Source of the DNA: PGYR01 sp046290495
GTDB lineage: Bacteria > Bacteroidota > Ignavibacteria > Kapaibacteriales > UBA2268
Direction: 5' to 3'
Length of the DNA: 64,000 nucleotides
Assembly: GCA_046290495.1 (NCBI GenBank)
Contig: JBKAGT010000005.1
Span: forward strand, 434,001 to 498,000
Position 1 is the stretch's first letter. Every line of letters starts with the position of its first letter. This document shows positions 18,322-26,359 of this stretch, in pieces. Both the position numbers and the translations under genes were made by a program. The notes beneath the pieces were generated by a model. It did not search any database. It was not told the origin of the DNA and was given only the letters and a program-made list of their open reading frames with translations.

Positions 18322-20508
18322 TTACTTTTTCAAAGGTGTTTCTACTATTATTTCTACTGTTCTGTTGTACATTCTACCTTCTGGTAGGTCATTGTTGTAT
18401 AGTTCTATTTTCTCGCCATAGCCTTTGCTTAGGGCTTTGCTATTGTTTAGGGCATTGCTGGCACTGGTGGCTCTCTTTTCAGAGAGGTTTTCGTTCAGCT
18501 GTTCGTCACCCATTCTGTCAGTGTAGCCCTTTATTCTTATAGTTGAGCTGTCTTCTATTCGTGATTTAATTAAGCTAATTATATCTTTGTTTTTACCAGA
18601 TATTTCGGCACTGTTGAAATCGAATAATATTAAGTTAAATTTATCTATTCGTTTGTCATCTACTTTGTTCACTAATTTTTCAGATAGCTTTATCATATTC
18701 ATCGGCAACTGTGAGCTTACTTCAGTAGACTCTACTCCATCAGATACAATCAACTTATAGTCTAGTGGGCTATCGAATCTTGGGACTGACGTTTGCTCCT
18801 GTTCCAAATTCCATTCTATGTAGCTTGGTATTGGTCCGTCACCCGTAAATTCTTTTAGCTTCTTACCATTTTGGCTCACTACTACTTTCCAGCTACTGTA
18901 CTTTGCTGTACCAGTATAGCTAGTCATGAATCTAAGTGATGGTGGATCAGCTTTTCTAAGAGTGTCTTTGGCTTTGACAACGTCTAGTATAGCATCGTCT
19001 GAGCTATATATTTCAACCCTTCTATTCTCTGCTATACCATCTTCCACTTTCGTATTCGAGGCATTCTCAGGTAAATTTCTCGCTTCGGTGGAGATTCTAT
19101 TCGCATCTATACCCCAAGAATTAACCAAATATTGCTTCACCTCATCTGCTCTGTTCTGAGATAGTTCAGTGTTACCCTTTTCGCCACCTGTATTTGAATT
19201 TGTACCCACTAAGTTGAGTTTAGCTTGTGGGTTGTCTATCATTCTTTTTCCGACTATGTTCAGCAAATTGTAATACACTTCCAAGGTTTCATCATCAATT
19301 AGTGTATTCTCAGTAAACTCTTCTAATTTTTCGTATTGAGTATATCTATTTGGTATTTCACTACTATTGCTTTCAAAGAATACATAAGGAAGAAGTGGAT
19401 GTATAACATCACTTATGAACTCCTCCACTCTCATAGTAGCAACTGGAGTAAGTTGACCATCATAATCTATTCCTTTGGCAGATATTGTGAAGTTTTGCGA
19501 GTTGAATTTTGATAACCATTCACTAGTCGAAGCATCAGCAATTGAGTTAGGGTCTAGTATCTGCTTTACATACTCTTGATTGATTGTAATCATGATATAC
19601 TTCTTGTCATCTTCAGTTCTTTCTTCTTCATTTACTTTAGTATCTATAAGGAGAATTTTTGGATTCGCAGATACAATTTGCTCTGTTGTGTCACGAACTA
19701 TAATGGTATCACGGATAATTTGCCAATCCCTAGCTTCTTGCGGAACATACTTAATTGCAATTCCACCCTTTAGCTCATTGATTGTCCAATCAACTGAGTT
19801 TACTACATTTGAGAAGGCAAAGTTATAATTTACTTCAGGCATAAGTCTGATAGAATTATCACTATTTAAAGGTAACTCATACCCTATACCAGTAGCAATA
19901 AATAAACGCATTGAATTCTGGTCAGGTATATCTCCATCTGACTCATTTCTAGTTCTACTTCCAGTGTCAAATCCATTCTCATCTATGAATGTACCACTAT
20001 CAGATGGTTTGGTTATTGTTTCTACTTGATCATAAGTTGCATTGATTACATTACCGACTCCCAGTCCAGAGGTAATATTTAGGTTTGGAAGCAAACGATA
20101 GCCAGCCATTACTCTTGCAGTTACTGCTTGTATGTTAGAGTTTACAGTATGAGTAAACTCACCATCAACATCAGTATTATTTACTATTATTGTTGTTGGT
20201 TCGGTACTGCTAAGTTCTCCGCTTAGATCAGTATAACCAAGTCGAGCGGAAAGATATAAATTTGTTGTCATATCCATCTCGAACAAAGCACCAAGAGAAA
20301 GTCCAAGCCCCTCACCTGTTTCAAAATTTGGGCAACAGTTAGGTACACCAGGCAAGGCACGGAAGTCAGCTGAGTGCATATTCAAACCATAGTTGGCATA
20401 TATACCGTATTTATTTTCTTGTGAAGCGAGTTGGCTTGTAGTGAAGATTACAATCAGTAGAAAAGTAAAAGCAAATCGAGACATTAAAAAAGTATTCCTA
20501 TATTTCAT
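18322..20508 (-). CDS. outer-membrane barrel protein with two OmpA domains
   Basis: Envelope protein of 728 residues. A signal peptide ending near SQLASQ precedes an eight-strand-like barrel (about 25-260) and a middle region. A first OmpA-like peptidoglycan-binding domain contains FFESNSSEIP, LNLVGTNSNTG and LSQNRADEVKQYL. A Wzx-like Ig stretch follows, then a second OmpA domain with ILFDFNSAEI, IKGYTDRMGD and LSEKRATSASNAL. It should tether the outer membrane to peptidoglycan. The ATG at 20508 (MKYRNTF) is chosen because 19 upstream codons in frame precede a good signal peptide; MSRFAF 8 codons later is an alternative. The barrel half is paralogous to the protein at 48385-49728. It lies upstream of the secreted VWA protein in the same direction. 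Confidence 0.85.
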   Translation of the reverse strand: MKYRNTFLMSRFAFTFLLIVIFTTSQLASQENKYGIYANYGLNMHSADFRALPGVPNCCPNFETGEGLGLSLGALFEMDMTTNLYLSARLGYTDLSGELSSTEPTTIIVNNTDVDGEFTHTVNSNIQAVTARVMAGYRLLPNLNITSGLGVGNVINATYDQVETITKPSDSGTFIDENGFDTGSRTRNESDGDIPDQNSMRLFIATGIGYELPLNSDNSIRLMPEVNYNFAFSNVVNSVDWTINELKGGIAIKYVPQEARDWQIIRDTIIVRDTTEQIVSANPKILLIDTKVNEEERTEDDKKYIMITINQEYVKQILDPNSIADASTSEWLSKFNSQNFTISAKGIDYDGQLTPVATMRVEEFISDVIHPLLPYVFFESNSSEIPNRYTQYEKLEEFTENTLIDDETLEVYYNLLNIVGKRMIDNPQAKLNLVGTNSNTGGEKGNTELSQNRADEVKQYLVNSWGIDANRISTEARNLPENASNTKVEDGIAENRRVEIYSSDDAILDVVKAKDTLRKADPPSLRFMTSYTGTAKYSSWKVVVSQNGKKLKEFTGDGPIPSYIEWNLEQEQTSVPRFDSPLDYKLIVSDGVESTEVSSQLPMNMIKLSEKLVNKVDDKRIDKFNLILFDFNSAEISGKNKDIISLIKSRIEDSSTIRIKGYTDRMGDEQLNENLSEKRATSASNALNNSKALSKGYGEKIELYNNDLPEGRMYNRTVEIIVETPLKK

Positions 20509-20563
20509 ATTAGTTAATGTTAATAATAACAAATAATTAAGAACTGTACAATCAAATGATAAC

Positions 20564-20622
20564 ACAAAAAAAGCACCTTCAATCTAATGAAGATGCTTTT
20601 CTGATATAATTATAATACACCC
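20564..20622. repeat. 59-bp direct repeat, distal copy
   Basis: This segment matches 22214-22272 in 58 of 59 positions (one A/G difference near the end). It contains a terminator hairpin and ends with ACACCC, the bases that form the 3' acceptor strand of tRNA-Arg in the other copy. The copies lie 1650 bp apart and bound the RHS cassette, as attachment-site or duplication repeats would. Confidence 0.85.
20566..20600 (-). terminator. terminator in distal repeat copy
   Basis: Read on the minus strand, AAAAGCAtCTTCA pairs with TGAAGgTGCTTTT across a six-base loop with one internal mismatch, and a run of seven T follows. It would end the transcript of the RHS/lipoprotein cassette just before the OmpA-type gene. 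Confidence 0.7.
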
Positions 20623-20625
20623 TAG

Positions 20626-20682
20626 GAGGCTAATATCGAACGAATTGTACCAGCAGATGAAGAAGATATCAAAGTCGATTGA
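20626..20682 (+). pseudogene. short coding-like remnant beside repeat
   Basis: Immediately after the distal repeat, the plus strand reads EANIERIVPADEEDIKVD and a TGA stop, with an in-frame TAG just before it. It resembles the stub at 14142-14180. It may be the truncated end of a gene cut by the repeat, or coincidence. Confidence 0.2.
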
Positions 20683-20772
20683 ATTCATAGAATTTAACAA
20701 AATAAGAATATTGTTTTCTAATTATAAAATTTGATTTAATCTCAAATTAAACTTAAATTCTTATACAAAACC

Positions 20773-21168
20773 CTATTCCTTATTACTACTGTCGACTTTT
20801 TTTTGTTTGTTTTCATAAATTTTTACTAATGAATCTAATAATCTAATATTTGAATTAATACTATTCTCAAAAATCTTCTTGCTATAAGCTTTGTTAATAT
20901 ATCTTTTGAAATAAATAACTTCTTCACTATGATAGTCATCATAGTATTCTTGAGAGTCTTTCAAATTAATTCTGTCTTCAGGAATTCTTCTTGAAGTATC
21001 AATTTTATTGATTGATTTTATTTCTGTTGATAATGTATCCTCATAATCTATTATAAGTGATTTTTTTTCAACTTCAGTATTTTTTTTAACTTTAATTTTC
21101 TTATCATTTATACAAGAAGCTAAACAACAAAATAAGAATAGGAAAAAATATATATTAAATTTATTCAT
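20773..21168 (-). CDS. small lipoprotein, candidate immunity protein
   Basis: A 131-residue protein with a clear lipoprotein signal: hydrophobic FFLFLFCC then LASC with the lipidated Cys at position 19. The mature part is very rich in Lys, Asp, Ser and Ile, has no recognised domain and looks largely helical or coil. Its start overlaps the end of the 43-residue ORF by 8 nt, and both follow the RHS-tip gene within a few bases, so the three form one transcript. Position after an RHS tip suggests an immunity or accessory role; this is inference only. Confidence 0.65.
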   Translation of the reverse strand: MNKFNIYFFLFLFCCLASCINDKKIKVKKNTEVEKKSLIIDYEDTLSTEIKSINKIDTSRRIPEDRINLKDSQEYYDDYHSEEVIYFKRYINKAYSKKIFENSINSNIRLLDSLVKIYENKQKKVDSSNKE

Positions 21169-21292
21169 TTACTCCCTCTTTATTTCTTTCAACTTGTTCA
21201 TTTAACAATTCTACGTACTTTTCTGCTTTATCTGGGTTGTTTTCTTTAAAATCTTTCCATGCTTTAGTCTTCCTTAAACCATACCATGACAT
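21161..21292 (-). CDS. 43-residue ORF in RHS cassette
   Basis: ATG at 21292 lies 3 nt after the stop of the RHS-tip gene. The frame runs 43 codons to TAA at 21161, overlapping the start of the lipoprotein gene (GTAAATGAATAA). The product begins MSWYGLRKTKAWKDF, is Lys/Glu-rich and is predicted helical with no signal peptide. The tight coupling on both sides suggests it is translated. It could be a cytoplasmic immunity peptide, or a frameshifted C-terminal continuation of the RHS protein, whose last residues (HTDDWY) stop just before it. Family unknown. Confidence 0.5.
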   Translation of the reverse strand: MSWYGLRKTKAWKDFKENNPDKAEKYVELLNEQVERNKEGVNE

Positions 21293-21295
21293 AGC

Positions 21296-22201
21296 TTAAT
21301 ACCAGTCGTCAGTGTGATAACTAGGAACCGTACCCCCTTCTTTAATAATTTGTGCATCAAATTCTTTCATTGCATCCACTAAAATATTCCTATTATATTC
21401 GCCCATTAAGTTATGATATTTTCCATCTTTCGGTCTCTGCTGAACAAAATCTAAATATCCTGGATAAGTTTTATATGTTGGGTCTTGTCTTAATCTTTCA
21501 TTCTTTCTTGCATGATCTGCTTCATGAATAAATACCATTAGTAAAAATGTCTTATCGATACCTATTTCTCCTGCTGAATTTAATATATCAGAATTTATAA
21601 TTATTCTATGTTGATTAAATTTGGCAACAGGGTTGTTTCCACTTAAATGTGATTGAGTTCTTGCGACATTTAAAAAAGAAGTAGGTTCCTCTTCTGCATC
21701 TTTTAATTGATCAACATGAATCCAGACATGATTTTCATCTCTATAGAATGATTTCATAACTTTCCTAAAAACAGAATTTGATTCTACTTTTTTAAAAAAA
21801 GTATTTAACGAATTATTAGCTGAAAAAACAGTTGTAGGTAATACTGCCATACCATCTGGGTCAATCAACGAAATCGGGTTATTCATAAGCGCATTATAAG
21901 GAGAAGAGTATGGGAAATTACTTTCCTTCGGATCTCTACTCAAAAACACAGGGTAGTTAGCATCAAATATACGAGCTCCAAAGTCCGCTACATTACCATC
22001 GTCATCAAAGCTCTTTTCTTTTTCCATCCCATTGAACCCATATCTGTAGTCGTCATCTGCACTGTAAGTAGCAGCAACTGGGTAGCTCTTCCCATAAGGG
22101 TACATATTGCTTATGTTCCGCACATCAGCAAGGTATGTCCAGTTGGTTATGCTACCACTTGTTGTATGTGGATTTTTTATATCTCTAATCACGAAATTCA
22201 T
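21296..22201 (-). CDS. orphan RHS core fragment with HExxH tip
   Basis: A 301-residue protein. Residues about 45-118 are the conserved RHS-repeat-associated core end (YRYGFNGMEKE, YPVFLSRDP, YNALMNNPISLIDPDGM), which normally precedes a variable toxin tip. The tip (about 120-301) has a zincin-like motif, IHEADHA with His226, Glu227 and His230, so a metallopeptidase or structurally related toxin is likely. There is no long RHS shell, signal peptide or secretion domain, so this is an orphan RHS C-terminal cassette rather than a full toxin. The core half looks more GC-rich than the tip, as expected for tip exchange. It starts 12 nt from the tRNA-proximal direct repeat. Confidence 0.75.
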   Translation of the reverse strand: MNFVIRDIKNPHTTSGSITNWTYLADVRNISNMYPYGKSYPVAATYSADDDYRYGFNGMEKEKSFDDDGNVADFGARIFDANYPVFLSRDPKESNFPYSSPYNALMNNPISLIDPDGMAVLPTTVFSANNSLNTFFKKVESNSVFRKVMKSFYRDENHVWIHVDQLKDAEEEPTSFLNVARTQSHLSGNNPVAKFNQHRIIINSDILNSAGEIGIDKTFLLMVFIHEADHARKNERLRQDPTYKTYPGYLDFVQQRPKDGKYHNLMGEYNRNILVDAMKEFDAQIIKEGGTVPSYHTDDWY

Positions 22202-22213
22202 AATAGCTAATAT

Positions 22214-22272
22214 ACAAAAAAAGCACCTTCAATCTAATGAAGATGCTTTTCTGATATAATTATAGTACACCC
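22214..22272. repeat. 59-bp direct repeat, tRNA-Arg-proximal copy
   Basis: Partner of 20564-20622 (58 of 59 identical). Its right end covers the last seven bases of tRNA-Arg, including the 3' acceptor strand, and the rest is the tRNA terminator. Overlap of one repeat with a tRNA 3' end is the classic arrangement left by site-specific integration, though tandem duplication is also possible. Confidence 0.85.
22216..22250 (-). terminator. terminator of rpsT-tRNA-Arg transcript
   Basis: Same hairpin and T7 tract as in the distal repeat copy, located 16 nt downstream of the tRNA-Arg 3' end on the minus strand. It should end the rpsT-tRNA-Arg transcript. Confidence 0.75.
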
Positions 22273-22339
22273 GAAGAGATTCGAACTCCAAACCTTCTGA
22301 TCCGTAGTCAGATGCTCTATCCAGTTGAGCTACGGGTGC
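22266..22339 (-). tRNA. tRNA-Arg (anticodon ACG)
   Basis: A 74-nt cloverleaf: acceptor GCACCCG/CGGGTGT with discriminator A, D-arm GCTC/GAGC, anticodon arm TCTGA-CTACGGA-TCAGA giving ACG (A34 would be edited to inosine to read CGN codons), and T-arm loop TTCGAAT. CCA is not encoded. Two weak spots stand out in the 3' half: pair 1:72 is G:U, and the T-stem has a U49:U65 mismatch beside a G:U. It lies 16 nt after rpsT and is probably cut out of the rpsT transcript. Confidence 0.93.
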
Positions 22340-22355
22340 AAGTAAGTATTTCTAA

Positions 22356-22616
22356 TTAGTCTTTTTTCAAAGATTTGATATACTTAGAAAGTCTTGATTT
22401 TCTTCTTGAAGCATTATTCTTGTGAATAATTCCTTTAGCAGAAGCTCTGTCCAATACTTTTACAGCATCTGACAAATTCTTCATACCGCTTTCGTAATCA
22501 GTTGATTCTCTAACTGCCCTAACAGCAACTTTTACTTGCTTTTTGTATTCTCTATTATATAGATTTCTTTTCTTAGATTGTCTATTTCTTTTGACAGCTG
22601 ATTGATGATTAGCCAT
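22356..22616 (-). CDS. rpsT: 30S ribosomal protein S20
   Basis: An 86-residue, strongly basic, helical protein with the S20 signature MANHQSAVKRNRQSKKRNLYNR and the C-terminal ASAKGIIHKNNASRRKSRLSKYI. It binds the 5' domain of 16S rRNA. Length is normal. It has its own promoter (22657-22688) and a leader of about 35 nt, and tRNA-Arg lies directly downstream. Confidence 0.97.
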   Translation of the reverse strand: MANHQSAVKRNRQSKKRNLYNREYKKQVKVAVRAVRESTDYESGMKNLSDAVKVLDRASAKGIIHKNNASRRKSRLSKYIKSLKKD

Positions 22617-22656
22617 AGTTTTTCATTAATTACTTTATTTGTAAAATATTTGACTA

Positions 22657-22688
22657 CAAATATAACGTATTTGTATTATTAATACAAA
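22657..22688 (-). promoter_or_regulatory. Bacteroidota-type promoter for rpsT
   Basis: On the minus strand, TTTG (22688-22685) is followed after 20 nt by TATATTTG (22664-22657), exact for TAnnTTTG. The predicted transcription start near 22650 gives a leader of about 35 nt. Confidence 0.6.
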
Positions 22689-22761
22689 GATTAACTATAA
22701 TATTTGTATTTATTCTTTTTGTAATTATTTTGAATTTGAATTTAATAACAATCCTATATTT

Positions 22762-24108
22762 ATGCTAAAAGAACTACTCAGACCAGAGATTGAAGATATA
22801 ATCAAGCAACGAAGATGGAAAGATCTTCGTATTGGTCTTGAGGGTTGGGAACCAGCCGAAATAGCTGAGTTACTTCTAGAGATAGAAAAAGAGTATAAAG
22901 TATTGTTATTTCGTGCTTTACCTCGTGAGGTATCAACACAAGTATTTAGCCATATAGATTCCGATGAGCACGATCAGCTACTCGAAGAGTTAACTGATGG
23001 TGAGACTAGGCGACTACTAGCAGATATGCCCCCGGATGATAGGACTGCGCTATTGGAAGAGCTTCCGGCTAAAGTTACTAAGTCATTACTCAATATGCTC
23101 TCTGCTGAGGATTTGAAAGAAGCAAGATATTTATTAGGATATCCTGAGGAAAGCATTGGTAGACTTATGACACCTGATTTTGTTGCTGTGCAGCAAGACT
23201 TTACTATATCAGAAACATTAGACCATATTAGGAAGTTTGGTAAAGATAGTGAGACTATTTACAGGGTGTACGTAACTGATGATAATGGTAGATTAATAGA
23301 TGATATATTATTAAAAAATATTATACTTTCGTCAGAAGACAGAAAAATCTCTGACCTTATGGATGATTCATTCCTCTCTCTCTCGGCTTTTGACGACCGA
23401 GAAGAAGCAGTTCGAATGTTCGAAAAGTTTGATGTATTGGCTTTGCCAGTAGTAGATTCTAATGGTTATATAGTCGGAATAGTCACTTTCGATGATATTT
23501 ATGACGTATCGGAAGAAGAAGCTACAGAGGATTTCCAAAGAACATCAGGTATTAACCCTTTGGACCAATCTTACCTGAGCGCAAGCATTTTCAAACTATA
23601 TTTCAAGAGAATTCCTTGGCTGATGGCTATGGTATTTGCTAATTTCATAACTGCATCGGTAATAAGTCATTATGATTATGTTACAGTAGCATTGGTGTCG
23701 CTTGTAGCTTTTATCCCATTACTCACTGGTACTGGTGGTAATTCAGGAACACAATCTGCCACATTGATAATTAGGGGTATTGCCACTGATGATATCAGAT
23801 ATAATGATTGGCTCAAAGTATTCAGAAAAGAGCTAATAGTTGGGTTGCTTTTGGGTCTTTCACTAGCAGTAGTAGCATTTTTACGTGGATTTTTAGAATC
23901 TAACGATGGTCTGCAAATAGCATGGATAATAAGTATCTCACTGATTGTACTTATACTCTGGGCAAATATAGTTGGGAGTTTATTGCCTATATTACTTCAC
24001 AAACTTAACTTAGACCCTGCAGTAATCTCTGGGCCGCTAATAACAACATTGGTTGATGTTTCAGGTTTACTTATCTACTTCAATCTTGCAATTTATATGA
24101 TGGGTTAA
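22762..24108 (+). CDS. mgtE: magnesium transporter MgtE
   Basis: Mg2+ channel of the MgtE family (448 residues). The cytoplasmic N domain (about 1-130, with LADMPPDDRTALLEELP) is followed by two CBS domains (about 130-255, with YPEESIGRLMTPDFVAV and ALPVVDSNGYIVGIVTFDDI). Five transmembrane helices (about 280-448) include the pore signature PLLTGTGGNSGTQSATLIIRG and the final DPAVISGPLITTLVDVSG. All family motifs are present. The gene is divergent from rpsT and its stop overlaps the convergent barrel gene by 4 nt. No Mg2+ riboswitch could be recognised in the 145-nt leader. Confidence 0.95.
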   Translation: MLKELLRPEIEDIIKQRRWKDLRIGLEGWEPAEIAELLLEIEKEYKVLLFRALPREVSTQVFSHIDSDEHDQLLEELTDGETRRLLADMPPDDRTALLEELPAKVTKSLLNMLSAEDLKEARYLLGYPEESIGRLMTPDFVAVQQDFTISETLDHIRKFGKDSETIYRVYVTDDNGRLIDDILLKNIILSSEDRKISDLMDDSFLSLSAFDDREEAVRMFEKFDVLALPVVDSNGYIVGIVTFDDIYDVSEEEATEDFQRTSGINPLDQSYLSASIFKLYFKRIPWLMAMVFANFITASVISHYDYVTVALVSLVAFIPLLTGTGGNSGTQSATLIIRGIATDDIRYNDWLKVFRKELIVGLLLGLSLAVVAFLRGFLESNDGLQIAWIISISLIVLILWANIVGSLLPILLHKLNLDPAVISGPLITTLVDVSGLLIYFNLAIYMMG

Positions 24109-25481
24109 TATCTGTAAGTAAGTCCTAGTCCAAATGTCTTAGTATCAATATTATTCTGTAAAGCTGTATTACCATACAAATATAATCGCTCATCAAATCT
24201 TTGATTCTGATAGAACACATCTATTCTCATTCCTTTAAATAAATACATACTAATACCAGCACTTATTAATTCAGTTATTTTGTCATTTCCTACTATCGGA
24301 CTAGTAATTGCAGTATATCCACCTCTTACCTCAAAAATTGTATAAGGTATATTGTATTCAAATCCTGCTCCAAACTCAAATGAAGTTTTCAATTGCTCAT
24401 TTACAATATCATTCAAATCAAGAAAATATTGGTCTTCAGCTTCATAAAAATCAATAGAGTTATATTCTTTAAGTCTGACAGCACCAGCTACAGTTAAATC
24501 ATTTAACTTATATGATGCCCCAAGATCTATTTTCCAAGGTAGTGAGACCTTGTATACACTACTGCTAGAAGCAACTAGGTTATCATAACTGTATCTCCTA
24601 CCATCATCTTGTGTTAGTGTTGCTCTTTCTATAAATAGTTCATCTACTAACATACTTTCAGGAGTGATAAAATTGAATGTAAATCTATAATTAGAATCAA
24701 GATTATACATAATACCTATATTAAAACTAGCAGATATGTAGTCATGAGAATAGCTTAGAGTATGCCTCACTTCATCAAAACCATCATCAATATTTGGTTC
24801 ATCTGATTCTAAAAACACTCTATCATATTCAAAAAAACCATAAGCTATATTTATACCACCGCCTATGGAGAAATCCTCTTCAATTTCTGAAGCTAATGCT
24901 ATACTCAAATTATGTTTTCTACCGTTTTCGACAAGAGAATAATTTTGATTCAATTCATCTTCTACAATAGAGAAAGATTCATTTTCAAGAGATAGGTTTC
25001 TAGTCCATTGTCTATTATTGTTGATTTCAAATCCGGTATACGATAGGCCTGGATTAAAAACATCATAGCTAATCAATCTATTTGTTATAGCAAAAGAATT
25101 ATAAGACAATCCAAAATAGAGGTTTTCTTCGCTTTCTAGGTTTTCAAATACTGGCCCAGCAATACTTAAATCATTAAGAAATGTGTTGTTTGATTCAGTC
25201 TCGTTTTCATAAGAAAGAAAAGAATACAGGTTCGAATTCATTCGATGATTTAAACCTATACTCAATTCAGATAAGTTTGTGAGAGTCAGACCTGCGGGAT
25301 TATTAACAATACTAGCGTTATCATTTAATATCCCATTGTACGCTATGCCCAATCCAGCTGATCTTGCATTTGTAGTAAAGTTTGACTGTGAATACCTTAC
25401 CATATCGATAAGAGTTCCGTCTATACTTTTTGATGATAAGAAATATGTAGTTAATAAGAAAGCAAGTAAATACCTACCCAT
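24105..25481 (-). CDS. OmpP1/FadL-type outer-membrane protein
   Basis: A 458-residue exported protein with a signal peptide (about 1-18) and many alternating amphipathic strands ending in an aromatic-tipped LGLTYRY, the outer-membrane barrel insertion signal. The early motif NARSAGLGIAYNGILNDNASIVNNPAGLT is the hallmark of FadL/OmpP1/PorV-like barrels of Bacteroidota (ARxxGMGGA...ANPAGL). Homologues transport hydrophobic compounds, and PorV takes part in type IX secretion; the role here is not decidable. It starts 2 nt after the stop of the upstream lipoprotein gene, so the two are co-expressed. Confidence 0.8.
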   Translation of the reverse strand: MGRYLLAFLLTTYFLSSKSIDGTLIDMVRYSQSNFTTNARSAGLGIAYNGILNDNASIVNNPAGLTLTNLSELSIGLNHRMNSNLYSFLSYENETESNNTFLNDLSIAGPVFENLESEENLYFGLSYNSFAITNRLISYDVFNPGLSYTGFEINNNRQWTRNLSLENESFSIVEDELNQNYSLVENGRKHNLSIALASEIEEDFSIGGGINIAYGFFEYDRVFLESDEPNIDDGFDEVRHTLSYSHDYISASFNIGIMYNLDSNYRFTFNFITPESMLVDELFIERATLTQDDGRRYSYDNLVASSSSVYKVSLPWKIDLGASYKLNDLTVAGAVRLKEYNSIDFYEAEDQYFLDLNDIVNEQLKTSFEFGAGFEYNIPYTIFEVRGGYTAITSPIVGNDKITELISAGISMYLFKGMRIDVFYQNQRFDERLYLYGNTALQNNIDTKTFGLGLTYRY

Positions 25482-25483
25482 TA

Positions 25484-26359
25484 TTATCTCCTACCACCTC
25501 TTCGTGAACTAGAACCTCCACTCGACGAGCCACTACTTCTTGACGAAGAACTACCTGAAGAACGATTATATCCAGATCCACTTGATCTGCTTGAGCTAGA
25601 TGAACCTTTGTTGTAACTTGGTTGTCTAGAACTTCCTGATCTAGAATTAGTCCTTGAACTTCTTACATTACTATTATTTGTACTTCTTGAATTTCTTGAA
25701 CTTCTGTTAGAAGAATTGTAAGTCGATCTGCTCGAATTCAGTCCACTAGTATTGGATCTTCTGTTATAGCTATTAGAGTTCGAACCACTAATAGCTGTCC
25801 TAGAACTTACTTGTCTTCTTTGAGGGGACCTGTAATAGTTGTCATGTCTTCTGTTGTAATCTCTTGCTCTATTGTTATTAGACCAATGATTGTGGTGATG
25901 ATGGTGACCATAGCCATAAGCGTAATAAGTATTCCAGCCGAATCCAAAACCTGGGTGATATCTGTACCAAGGAGAATACCAATTATTGAATCCCCAATAA
26001 TTAAATCTATTGAAACCCCAATAATAATTCCAGCCGAATGATAATCCAGAATACGGGCCACCCCAAAACCCATTATAGTATACATTATTCCACCATGGCA
26101 CTACCACGGGTTGATAGTACGGGTTTCTATCAGTATAATAATTATTAACTACAGTTACATCTCCGTCACCGTCGGTATAAATATTATCACTTTCGGAAGC
26201 ACCACCTTGCATTGGGTTTACCCATGTAGATTTATTACCATCTTTAACTATAACTTGCTGATCTGGTTTATCGTATGAGTAATAGTTATTAGTTCTGTTA
26301 GTAGTACATGCTATAGTACTCAAAACAAGTGGTACGACTATAAATAGTATTCTTTTCAT
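25484..26359 (-). CDS. lipoprotein with aromatic/His-rich core and Ser/Arg tail
   Basis: A 291-residue protein with lipobox STIAC (Cys18). The middle (about 70-165) is dominated by Tyr, Trp, Asn, Phe and Gly and contains a run of five His (HHHHHNHW). The last 110 residues are low-complexity Ser/Arg/Asn/Gly. No enzymatic domain is visible. Bacteroidota have similar Tyr/Trp/Gly-rich surface proteins of unknown function; the His run could bind metal. It has a clear Shine-Dalgarno site (AGGAG, 8 nt before ATG) and is co-transcribed with the downstream barrel protein, for which it may be an envelope partner. Confidence 0.65.
   Translation of the reverse strand: MKRILFIVVPLVLSTIACTTNRTNNYYSYDKPDQQVIVKDGNKSTWVNPMQGGASESDNIYTDGDGDVTVVNNYYTDRNPYYQPVVVPWWNNVYYNGFWGGPYSGLSFGWNYYWGFNRFNYWGFNNWYSPWYRYHPGFGFGWNTYYAYGYGHHHHHNHWSNNNRARDYNRRHDNYYRSPQRRQVSSRTAISGSNSNSYNRRSNTSGLNSSRSTYNSSNRSSRNSRSTNNSNVRSSRTNSRSGSSRQPSYNKGSSSSSRSSGSGYNRSSGSSSSRSSGSSSGGSSSRRGGRR

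Noticed and set aside
20509..20565. 19-codon extension of the two-OmpA barrel gene
   Set aside because: It would place a non-signal stretch before the signal peptide and runs into the direct repeat.
22617..22761. Mg2+ riboswitch (M-box or mgtA-type) before mgtE
   Set aside because: The leader is short, AT-rich and carries the rpsT promoter on the other strand; no M-box consensus or stable stem was seen.
25807..26085. Overlapping minus-strand frame of 92 codons inside the lipoprotein gene
   Set aside because: An Ile/Asp/Gly-rich shadow produced by the repetitive Tyr/Asn/Gly codons of the real gene.
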